Origin: Nitrobacter vulgaris
GTDB lineage: Bacteria > Pseudomonadota > Alphaproteobacteria > Rhizobiales > Xanthobacteraceae
Assembly (NCBI RefSeq): GCF_031453995.1
Contig: NZ_JAVDPZ010000001.1
Coordinates: forward strand, 62,001-126,000
Length of the DNA: 64,000 nucleotides
Direction of reading: 5' to 3'
In this document: one piece after another, positions 26,072-33,259 of the stretch
Position numbering within the stretch: the first letter of the stretch is position 1
Layout: each line of letters opens with the position of its first letter
Made by a program: the position numbers and the translations under genes
The notes under the pieces: model-generated
Seen by the model: only the letters and a program-made list of their open reading frames with translations
Databases searched by the model: none
Told to the model about the DNA's origin: nothing

Positions 26072-27646
26072 GTGAGACATTTCGCGCAGGTGGTGTGGTG
26101 CTGGCTGTTGATGACAGTGCTGTTGTCGTCGGCGGCCTGGGCCCACGCCAGCCTGATAGCCAGTGATCCCGCTGACGGCGCTCTGTTGGCACGTTCGCCG
26201 GCGACCCTGACGCTGACGTTCAACGAGCCCGTCGAGCCGCTGACGATCCGGATCGTCGATGAGAGCGGAGCGGCTGAGAGCGTCACGCGGATTCGCCGCG
26301 ACGGCGCGCAGCTTATCCTCACGCCGGCGAAGCTGGACAACGGCGCGCACGTCATCAGCTGGCGTGTGGTTTCGGCCGATGGTCATCCGGTGGGCGGCTC
26401 CACGACATTTTGGATTGGCCAGCGTGGCGCGAATGCACCGCAAGCGATGCGCTCGGACGACGCGCTGCTTCGTGGCGCGATCTGGCTGACGCGGGTAACC
26501 GTCTATCTCGGCTTGTTCGTCGGCGTTGGCGGCGCGTTCTTCGTCGCATGGATGCAAGCACCGTCCGCGCCTGCCGCGCGCGTCATCGGTAACGTCATCG
26601 ATCTGGTCGCATTGGGCAGTTTGGCAATTGGTGTAGGGCTGCGAGGGCTCGATGCCCTGGCGTTGCCGTTATCGTCGTTACCGGACCCGGAGGTGTGGAT
26701 CGTAGGCGCTCACGGCTCGTTCGGGTTGTCGGTCGTGATCGCGGCTGCGGCCTTGCTGCTGGCCTCGCTATCGCATCGGGTCGGCGGGACCCGCGCCAGG
26801 GTGATGTCGCTCGGCGCTCTATTGGGTGTTGGATTGGCGCTGGCGACGACCGGTCATGCTGCCACGGCTTCGCCGCGATGGCTCACCGCGCCCGCGGTGT
26901 TTGTGCATGGCATTGCTCTGGCATTCTGGGTCGGGTCGCTGGCTCCGCTCGCGCTGGCGATGCGCGGGCCTCGCCAGGCCGCGATCGAGGTCCTGAAGCG
27001 GTTTTCGTGGGTCATCCCCTTCGCTGTCGCAGCGCTGCTGGCGAGCGGACTGCTGCTCGCCGTCGTGCAACTCGAGCGGCCGGACGCGTTGTGGACGACG
27101 AGCTACGGCCGCGTTCTCGCGATCAAGCTCATGCTGATAGCACTGTTGCTGGCGATAGCGCTCTGGAATCGGCTGTCTCTTACTCCGCAGGTCGGGGAGG
27201 GTCGGGACAAGTCTCGCCGTCTCATGCGACGGACGATCATTGCCGAACTGGTCCTGGTGGTCGGCATCTTCGGCGTCGTTGGACTTTGGCGTTTTACACC
27301 TCCGCCTCGCGCCCTTCTCGCCGCCCAACCCCTGTTTACGCACGTTCATACCGAACGCTTGATGGCGGACATTACCGTGTCACGTGGCCGGTCCGGTCCT
27401 GTCAGTATTGCCATCCAGTTGCGGACACCGGACGAGCAGGTGCTTGCCGCCAAGGCCGTTTCCGTGACGCTGTCCAGTCAGGAGAACGGTGTCGAGGCCT
27501 CGATTGCTGAAGCGAGGTCCTCCGGCGAAGGACAATGGCAGGTTTCGATGGCGATCCCGGTCGCCGGGCGATGGACTCTCGCACTCGATGTGCTGATCTC
27601 GGATTTCGATCAATTTCATGCCGAGGCAGAGATTCAGATCCATTAG
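26072..27646 (+). CDS. pcuE: CopC-CopD fusion, YcnJ/PcuE-like copper transporter
   Basis: Inner-membrane protein of 524 residues that joins a periplasmic CopC domain to a CopD membrane domain. A signal peptide ends at AWA; the mature N-terminus is His25 (HASLIASDPADGA), and with D103 and H105 (SADGHPVGG) it forms the CopC Cu(II) site. The CopD part begins near residue 135 and has about eight spans, with conserved histidines in GHAAT and VHGIALAFWVG. In Bacillus the fusion YcnJ imports copper. GTG start at 26072, 12 bases after pcuD; last gene of the operon. Confidence 0.9.
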   Translation: MRHFAQVVWCWLLMTVLLSSAAWAHASLIASDPADGALLARSPATLTLTFNEPVEPLTIRIVDESGAAESVTRIRRDGAQLILTPAKLDNGAHVISWRVVSADGHPVGGSTTFWIGQRGANAPQAMRSDDALLRGAIWLTRVTVYLGLFVGVGGAFFVAWMQAPSAPAARVIGNVIDLVALGSLAIGVGLRGLDALALPLSSLPDPEVWIVGAHGSFGLSVVIAAAALLLASLSHRVGGTRARVMSLGALLGVGLALATTGHAATASPRWLTAPAVFVHGIALAFWVGSLAPLALAMRGPRQAAIEVLKRFSWVIPFAVAALLASGLLLAVVQLERPDALWTTSYGRVLAIKLMLIALLLAIALWNRLSLTPQVGEGRDKSRRLMRRTIIAELVLVVGIFGVVGLWRFTPPPRALLAAQPLFTHVHTERLMADITVSRGRSGPVSIAIQLRTPDEQVLAAKAVSVTLSSQENGVEASIAEARSSGEGQWQVSMAIPVAGRWTLALDVLISDFDQFHAEAEIQIH

Positions 27647-27817
27647 AGTCCGTTTTAACTGCGTTGAATCAAACTCTGCTTTATTCTTTCGACTGACTCC
27701 GAAAACGTGAAATTCCGTCGCTTTTGCGCGGCTTGTCGTCTTGCAGACCTTGTATTTTGCTGGCCGATCCGGTTTCACTGCCAGCGTCCGTGTCCCCAAG
27801 CGATTCCAGGCCTGCCC

Positions 27818-29137
27818 ATGCGATTGTCGCGGTTCTTTTTGCCGATTCTGAAGGAGACCCCGAAGGAAGCCGAGATTGTCTCGCACCGGCTGATGCTGCG
27901 GGCAGGCATGATACGCCAGGAGGCGGCCGGCATCTATGCTTGGCTGCCGCTGGGTCTTCGGGTGCTCAAGAAGATCGAGGCGATCGTGCGCGAGGAGCAG
28001 AACCGCGCCGGCGCGATCGAGCTATTGATGCCGACGCTGCAACTCGCGGATCTCTGGCGCGAGAGCGGGCGTTACGATGCCTATGGACCGGAGATGCTGC
28101 GGATTCAGGATCGCCACAAGCGCGAGCTGCTGTTCGGTCCGACCAACGAGGAAATGATCACCGAGATCTTCCGCGGCTATATCCGTTCCTATAAAAGCCT
28201 GCCGCTCAACCTCTACCATATCCAGTGGAAGTTCCGTGACGAGCAGCGTCCCCGTTTTGGCGTCATGCGCGGCCGCGAATTCCTTATGAAGGATGCCTAT
28301 TCCTTCGATATCGATGAAGCTGGCGCGCGGCGATCCTACAACAGGATGTTCGTCGCTTACTTGCGCACATTCGCGCGTATGGGATTGAAGGCGATTCCGA
28401 TGCGGGCGGAAACCGGCCCGATCGGCGGCGATCTCAGTCATGAATTCATCGTTCTCGCCGAGACCGGAGAATCCGGCGTCTATATCGACAAGGATGTTCT
28501 CGATCTTCCGGTACCTGACATGGATGTGGATTACGATGGCGATCTGACGCCGATCGTCAAGCAATGGACCACAGCCTATGCCGCGACAGAGGACGTTCAT
28601 GATGGGTCGCGCTATGAGCGCGAGGTTCCGGAAGAGAGACGCGTTCATACCCGCGGCATTGAGGTCGGTCAGATCTTCTATTTCGGCACCAAGTATTCCG
28701 ACTCGATGAAGGCGCTGGTGGCTGGCCCCGACGGCATTGAGCAGCCGATCCATGGCGGCTCCTACGGAGTGGGGGTCTCCCGTCTCGTCGGAGCGATCAT
28801 CGAGGCCTGTCATGATGAGACGGGCATCAAATGGCCGGAAGCGGTGGCACCGTTCGCGGTGGCGATCCTGAATCTGAAACAAGGCGCCAGTGATACTGAT
28901 GCGGCATGTGAACGGCTCTATCGCGAACTCTCCGCCAGGGGAGTTGACGTGCTTTACGATGACACCGACCAGCGGGCAGGCGCGAAGTTCGCAACCGCCG
29001 ACCTGATCGGCATTCCCTGGCAGGTGATGGTGGGCCCGAAGGGGCTCGCCGAAGGCAAGGTCGAGATCAAGCGACGGAGCGACGGGGCGCGAGAGCATGT
29101 CGCGTTGGAGGATGCGATTGCGCGGTTGATGACGTAG
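27818..29137 (+). CDS. proS: Proline--tRNA ligase
   Basis: Class II synthetase that charges tRNA-Pro. At 439 residues it is the short alphaproteobacterial form without the editing (INS) domain between motifs 2 and 3. Motif 2 is seen in FRDEQRPRFGVMRGREFLMKDAYSFD (split here as family pattern FRDE..GVMRGREF..KDAYSF), motif 3 in HGGSYGVGVSRLVGA, and the anticodon domain is C-terminal. The ATG at 27818 (MRLSRFFLPIL) is the family start; the 37-codon extension upstream is unrelated. Confidence 0.95.
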   Translation: MRLSRFFLPILKETPKEAEIVSHRLMLRAGMIRQEAAGIYAWLPLGLRVLKKIEAIVREEQNRAGAIELLMPTLQLADLWRESGRYDAYGPEMLRIQDRHKRELLFGPTNEEMITEIFRGYIRSYKSLPLNLYHIQWKFRDEQRPRFGVMRGREFLMKDAYSFDIDEAGARRSYNRMFVAYLRTFARMGLKAIPMRAETGPIGGDLSHEFIVLAETGESGVYIDKDVLDLPVPDMDVDYDGDLTPIVKQWTTAYAATEDVHDGSRYEREVPEERRVHTRGIEVGQIFYFGTKYSDSMKALVAGPDGIEQPIHGGSYGVGVSRLVGAIIEACHDETGIKWPEAVAPFAVAILNLKQGASDTDAACERLYRELSARGVDVLYDDTDQRAGAKFATADLIGIPWQVMVGPKGLAEGKVEIKRRSDGAREHVALEDAIARLMT

Positions 29138-29210
29138 CGATTATCCACCGCGCGCGGCATTCAATGCCATTCCGGCCACAATTGGCCGCGAATCATGGGA
29201 TTATCGAAAG

Positions 29211-30491
29211 ATGGATGAGACCATGAACGAGCCGCTCCGAACCAAGCCGTTTGCCGCCTTTGAGTGGATGCTGTCCGGGCGCTACCTGCGAGCGCGGCGG
29301 AAGGAAGGGTTCATCTCCGTCATAGCCGGCTTCTCGTTCCTCGGCATCATGCTCGGCGTAGCCACGCTGATTATCGTGATGGCCGTCATGAATGGCTTTC
29401 GCACGGAACTGCTTAGCAAGATCCTTGGCCTGAACGGGCACCTCTTGGTTCAGCCGCTGGAGTCGCCGCTCACCGACTGGAAGGACGTTGCGGACCGTGT
29501 CAGTCAGGTGCAGGGGATACGGCTTGCCGCGCCTGTCGTCGACGGTCAGGCGCTCGCGTCTTCGCCGTATAATGCCGCCGGTGTGCTCGTCCGGGGCATC
29601 CGGGCTAATGATCTCAACAATCTCACCTCCATCGCCCAGAATATCAAACAGGGGACGCTCGACGGGTTCGACGACGGACAAGGCGTGGCCATCGGCCGGC
29701 GTCTTGCTGATCAACTCTCGCTGCACGCGGGCGACAGCGTGACGCTGGTCGCACCGCGCGGGGCCGTAACTCCGATGGGCACGACACCGCGCATTAAGCC
29801 GTACAAGATCGCGGCGGTGTTCGAAATCGGGATGTCGGAATACGATTCCACCTTCATATTCATGCCGCTGGCTGAGGCGCAGGCCTATTTCAATCGCGCC
29901 AACGATGTCACCGCGATCGAGGTCTATACGGACAATCCGGACAAGATCGTTGAATACCGCGCGTCGGTGACGGAAGCTGCGGGCCGCCCGGTGTTTCTGG
30001 TCGACTGGCGGCAGCGGAATTCGACGTTTTTCAATGCGCTCCAGGTCGAACGCAATGTGATGTTTCTGATCCTGACGCTGATTGTCCTGGTCGCGGCGCT
30101 GAATATCGTTTCAGGGCTGATCATGCTGGTCAAAGACAAGGGGAGCGATATCGCCATTTTGCGCACCATGGGCGCTTCTCAGGGAGCGATCATGCGTATC
30201 TTCCTGATCACGGGGGCGGCAATCGGCGTGGTCGGCACGCTTACCGGCTTTGTGGTGGGGCTCGTGATCTGTCTCAATATCGAGTCGATCCGCGAATTTC
30301 TCTCATGGCTTACCAGCACGGAGCTGTTCTCACCTGAGCTTTACTTTCTGTCCAAACTGCCGGCCGAAATCGATGTTCGGGAGACCAGCGCCGTTGTGAT
30401 CATGGCGCTGACGCTGTCGTTTCTCGCGACTCTTTATCCGTCATGGCGCGCGGCGCGGCTCGATCCCGTCGATGCCCTGCGGTACGAGTGA
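29211..30491 (+). CDS. lolC: Lipoprotein-releasing system permease LolC/LolE type
   Basis: Inner-membrane part of the ABC machine that extracts lipoproteins and passes them to LolA. The 426 residues have one N-terminal span (GFSFLGIMLGVATLIIVMAVM), a large periplasmic domain and three C-terminal spans ending SLFLATLYPSWRAARLDPVDALRYE-like. Only one permease gene is present beside lolD, so the complex is probably a homodimer-like LolF arrangement. The ATG at 29211 is used; 29223 is an alternative. It ends eight bases before lolD. Confidence 0.93.
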   Translation: MDETMNEPLRTKPFAAFEWMLSGRYLRARRKEGFISVIAGFSFLGIMLGVATLIIVMAVMNGFRTELLSKILGLNGHLLVQPLESPLTDWKDVADRVSQVQGIRLAAPVVDGQALASSPYNAAGVLVRGIRANDLNNLTSIAQNIKQGTLDGFDDGQGVAIGRRLADQLSLHAGDSVTLVAPRGAVTPMGTTPRIKPYKIAAVFEIGMSEYDSTFIFMPLAEAQAYFNRANDVTAIEVYTDNPDKIVEYRASVTEAAGRPVFLVDWRQRNSTFFNALQVERNVMFLILTLIVLVAALNIVSGLIMLVKDKGSDIAILRTMGASQGAIMRIFLITGAAIGVVGTLTGFVVGLVICLNIESIREFLSWLTSTELFSPELYFLSKLPAEIDVRETSAVVIMALTLSFLATLYPSWRAARLDPVDALRYE

Positions 30492-30498
30492 GCCCGAC

Positions 30499-31197
30499 AT
30501 GGAGCAAGAGACGAAGGAAGTACCGGTTGTTTATCTTCACGATATCAGGCGTCAATATACGCAGGGTGAAACGAGACTGACCATTCTGGACAGCACGAAG
30601 CTTGCCTTGTGGGCGGGCCAGTCCGTTGCGCTGGTGGCCCCGTCGGGATCGGGCAAGTCAACCCTGCTGCATATTGCCGGGCTGCTCGAAAGCCCTGATG
30701 CAGGGGAGGTCTATATCGGAGGAACCGCGACGTCCAGCCTTTCGGACGTTGAGCGTACGCAGATAAGGCGCACCGATATCGGGTTCGTCTATCAGTCGCA
30801 CCGTCTTCTTCCGGAGTTCACCGCGCTTGAAAACGTTATGCTGCCGCAGATGATCCGCGGTCTCAAGCGCGCAGAGACGGTCAAGCGCGCACACGAAATT
30901 CTCGCTTATCTCGGCCTAGAGGATCGCGTCACCCATCGTCCGGCAGAGTTATCCGGCGGAGAACAGCAGCGGGTTGCGATCGCGCGTGCCGTTGCCAACG
31001 CGCCGCGGGTGCTGTTTGCGGACGAACCGACCGGCAACCTCGATCCCCAAACAGCAGATCATGTGTTCAATGCGCTGATGCAGCTTGTGAAAGCGACTCA
31101 GGTGGCAATGCTGATCGCGACGCACAACTTGGAACTCGCAGATCGGATGGACCGGCGAGTATCGCTTGAGAACGGTCACGTGGTCGAACTCGACTGA
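30499..31197 (+). CDS. lolD: Lipoprotein-releasing system ATPase LolD
   Basis: Cytoplasmic ABC ATPase of 232 residues that drives lipoprotein release. Walker A is APSGSGKST (residues 48-56), the signature is ELSGGEQQRVAIARA, Walker B is RVLFADEPTGNLD, and the H-loop is IATHN. The ATG at 30499 is chosen; the nine-codon extension upstream overlaps lolC. It forms an operon with lolC and converges on the DUF3551 gene, 36 bases on, with no clear terminator between. Confidence 0.95.
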   Translation: MEQETKEVPVVYLHDIRRQYTQGETRLTILDSTKLALWAGQSVALVAPSGSGKSTLLHIAGLLESPDAGEVYIGGTATSSLSDVERTQIRRTDIGFVYQSHRLLPEFTALENVMLPQMIRGLKRAETVKRAHEILAYLGLEDRVTHRPAELSGGEQQRVAIARAVANAPRVLFADEPTGNLDPQTADHVFNALMQLVKATQVAMLIATHNLELADRMDRRVSLENGHVVELD

Positions 31198-31233
31198 AGG
31201 GATTTGACCAGACGGCGCCGACTTTCGTCTTGA

Positions 31234-31485
31234 TTATTGGTAGTGGTGTCGTCGTCGTGGTCGCCTCCGATCGTCTGGCGTGCCGGCGAAATAGGGGTTC
31301 TCCATGCATTGGGCGTACAAGCCCCTTGAGGACGCCCTACATTGCTCCATCGTTTCAAAGCGGCAGTCGCTCATCGTGACCGGTGAGTAAAGCATCTGGC
31401 AGACCGGATAACGGGGGTCCCAGTTCTGGGCGTTAGCTGTGGCGCACGAGAAAATCAGAGCTAGAGCGATGAAAGTTCCGCGCAT
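31234..31485 (-). CDS. DUF3551 family exported protein
   Basis: An 83-residue secreted protein. A signal peptide (MRGTFIALALIFSCATANA) leads into a short mature chain with four cysteines: YPVCQML, MSDCRF, EQCRASS and YAQCMENPYF, the DUF3551 layout typical of Bradyrhizobiaceae, where many paralogues exist without known role. The tail is very basic (DDRRRPRRRHHYQ). The ATG at 31485 is preferred to the adjacent TTG. The four cysteines probably form two disulfides in the periplasm. Confidence 0.8.
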   Translation of the reverse strand: MRGTFIALALIFSCATANAQNWDPRYPVCQMLYSPVTMSDCRFETMEQCRASSRGLYAQCMENPYFAGTPDDRRRPRRRHHYQ

Positions 31486-31669
31486 CAAATGAGTCCTGAA
31501 TGAATGAACTGATAAGCACTTTCGCTTTTTGGCCGCGTATCAAGTTATCAAGTCGCAAAGCTTGCAGGCGGGCGTGTGACTGCCCCGCATATTGATATAT
31601 ATCCTCGCCTGAAGTAGTTCCATCTCGCTAAACGCAAAACTTCAAAAGTTCGGTGTCAGGCTAACCAAC

Positions 31670-31685
31670 CCTCGAACTTTCGAGG
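31670..31685 (+). promoter_or_regulatory. 16-base palindrome before pyrF
   Basis: CCTCGAA (31670-31676) and TTCGAGG (31679-31685) form a palindrome with a two-base centre, 31 bases before the pyrF ATG. Its position fits an operator, but no regulator is known, and a chance palindrome cannot be excluded. Confidence 0.3.
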
Positions 31686-31716
31686 TCCTTTGACAAGCAT
31701 TGAGGTGGCCCGCGGC

Positions 31717-32439
31717 ATGACCGGCTCACACTATCTCGACCTCGCCCGTGAGAAGCTGATTGTCGCTCTCGATTACTGGAATATCGAGGATGCAAGGAAG
31801 CTCGTTCGGGACTTGGGCGACGAAGTCTCTTTTTACAAGGTCGGTTTAGGGCTGCAACTCGTCGGCGGAAACGAATTTGCCAGGGAACTCATTGCGGAGG
31901 GCAAGCGGGTTTTCCTGGATTACAAATATTACGACATCGCAGAGACCGTTCAACGCGCGGTCGCCCAGGCAGCCGAGTTGAAGATCACCTTCCTGACCGT
32001 GCATGGCGTTGCGAGCATCATGAAAGCTGCCGTCGCCGGTCGCGGCAACTCCGACATGAAGGTTCTCGGCGTCACTGTGCTCACAAGCATGGATGCCGAG
32101 GATATCAAGGAAATGGGATTCGAGTGCAGCGTCGAAGACTTGGTCGTTGCACGCGCGAAGAGGGCGCTTGAGGTTGGAGTCGATGGCGTCATCGCGTCGG
32201 CCCTGGAAGTCGCCGAGCTTCGCAAGCAGACCAGCAACAAGCTGATGATCGTGTCGCCTGGTATCCGCCCGAGCGGCGGCGCCAAGCATGATCAGAAGCG
32301 GGTGGCCACACCGTTTGAAGCCATGCGTGCGGGGGCGGATTACCTGGTGTTGGGCAGGCCGATCTACGCCGCGGATAATCCAAAAGCCGCCGCGCAAGCG
32401 ATCATTCAGGAAATGGCGGATGCGTTGCGCCCGGATTAA
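31717..32439 (+). CDS. pyrF: Orotidine-5'-phosphate decarboxylase, atypical
   Basis: Converts OMP to UMP, the last step of pyrimidine synthesis. The 240 residues keep the catalytic tetrad: LIVALD at the start, FYKVG, and FLDYKYYDI, which holds the Asp-Lys-Asp set in place of the usual DLKLHDI; the phosphate-binding end VSPGIRPSG and GADYLVLGRPI are intact. It differs noticeably from the usual Bradyrhizobium PyrF as I recall it, so it may be a second, transferred copy. ATG 31717 has GAGG 11 bases upstream; a TTG at 31690 would add nine residues. Confidence 0.88.
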   Translation: MTGSHYLDLAREKLIVALDYWNIEDARKLVRDLGDEVSFYKVGLGLQLVGGNEFARELIAEGKRVFLDYKYYDIAETVQRAVAQAAELKITFLTVHGVASIMKAAVAGRGNSDMKVLGVTVLTSMDAEDIKEMGFECSVEDLVVARAKRALEVGVDGVIASALEVAELRKQTSNKLMIVSPGIRPSGGAKHDQKRVATPFEAMRAGADYLVLGRPIYAADNPKAAAQAIIQEMADALRPD

Positions 32440-32454
32440 GGCTTATCTCTCGAA

Positions 32455-32520
32455 AGCTGAAGCGTTTTTGAGCGAAGTGGAATCCGGTTCGCGTGAAGAA
32501 AACTCGTCAAATGAAAGACT
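32455..32520 (-). repeat. Dispersed intergenic repeat, half copy (family A, reverse)
   Basis: GCGTTTTTGAGCGAAGTGG, then AATCCGGTTCGCGTGAAG and AAAACTCGTCAAA repeat, in the opposite orientation, the right half of the copy at 21204-21247. It lies 16 bases after the pyrF stop. The hairpin half is missing or degraded (GAAAGACTCTTAGG). Confidence 0.8.
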
Positions 32521-32682
32521 CTTAGGAATCCCAACTCAGGCTTTTCCCGTTCGGCGGTAACCACGTGAGATACGGCAGGTTATTTCTTCTCAACTAAGCC
32601 GCGCCTGAACCTTTGGTAGTTTGTCTCTTCGCGGCGAACGAAACGACTTGCGGAGTGGACCAAGGAGCGCTATCGGCCCTTT

Positions 32683-32895
32683 ATGGCTCAGAAACTCAAA
32701 CCTGGCGTGCGAAGCCGCGACGGCGGTGAATATACCTGTTCTGGTTGCGGCGCCGTCTACGCAGTGACGGTCTATACCAGTCCGTTTAAGGACACGGGGC
32801 ATGCAGATTGTGACGTCTGTAGCCTACCTATCAAAAGCTGGAACCACGCAACGGCTTGGTGGTCGTACAAATTGACCAAGCGGCCACGCAAGTGA
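32683..32895 (+). CDS. Small zinc-ribbon-like protein
   Basis: A 70-residue protein with two CxxC pairs spaced like a zinc ribbon: CSGCGAVY (residues 19-22) and CDVC (about 43-46), followed by a conserved-looking KSWNHATAWWSYKL. I recall short proteins of this layout in Rhizobiales with unknown function. No signal peptide or membrane span, so probably cytosolic. It sits alone between pyrF and the SOS-controlled promoter; its role (nucleic acid or protein binding) is not determined. Confidence 0.7.
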   Translation: MAQKLKPGVRSRDGGEYTCSGCGAVYAVTVYTSPFKDTGHADCDVCSLPIKSWNHATAWWSYKLTKRPRK

Positions 32896-32953
32896 CGGTG
32901 GTCGGCAAAACCCGCGCCATTAACCAAGGGATTTGTTCCAAGGTCGTCCTTAC

Positions 32954-32996
32954 TTGACTTTTAGAACATAAAGGGAACAATGTTCCTCATATGTTC
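32954..32996 (+). promoter_or_regulatory. LexA-controlled promoter with two back-to-back SOS boxes
   Basis: Two alphaproteobacterial SOS boxes are present: GAAC-N7-GAAC at 32964-32978 (reverse orientation) and GTTC-N7-GTTC at 32982-32996. Together they form one large dyad around the perfect palindrome GGAACAATGTTCC (32974-32986). A -35-like TTGACT lies at 32954-32959, so both boxes would cover the -10 region and start site. The same box type stands before lexA in this window (59967-59981). Confidence 0.9.
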
Positions 32997-33017
32997 TAGT
33001 CAGAGGAGGGCCTAACC

Positions 33018-33119
33018 ATGTTGAGAATGTTTGTGGAGGAGGCGTCGGCGCTGGCGTCGATCGTGCTGTTCGTTGGAATGGTTGCCGTCTGGGCGCAGCT
33101 TATTCCTCAACTTTCGTGA
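33018..33119 (+). CDS. SOS-controlled 33-residue membrane peptide (SidA-like in size and control)
   Basis: A complete frame of 33 codons, ATG at 33018 to TGA at 33117, with a strong GAGGAGGG ribosome site eight bases upstream. The peptide starts MLRMFVEEASALAS, then one hydrophobic helix (IVLFVGMVAVWAQLI) and ends PQLS. It begins 22 bases after a double SOS box, so it should be induced by DNA damage. The SOS-induced inhibitor SidA of Caulobacter is a 29-residue single-span inner-membrane peptide that blocks the late divisome (FtsW/FtsN). Size, topology and LexA control match; homology is not proven here. dnaE follows 140 bases downstream. Confidence 0.8.
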   Translation: MLRMFVEEASALASIVLFVGMVAVWAQLIPQLS

Positions 33120-33259
33120 GCGAGGTCCGGCGGACTGGGGAAAGCGAGAACAGCCGCGCGGGTGTGGGGGTTTCGGATGGACTCACCAGGTGCAAGCCCT
33201 CACCATTCATTCGCTGCGGGTCGGCCTGTGCCGATTCGCCCCGATGATTGCTAAAAGCC

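Noticed and set aside
25538..26557. 339-codon minus-strand frame opposite pcuD and the start of pcuE
   Set aside because: Spans two recognisable plus-strand genes and shows no protein-like features.
28022..29098. 358-codon minus-strand frame opposite proS
   Set aside because: Shadow frame; synthetase motifs are on the plus strand.
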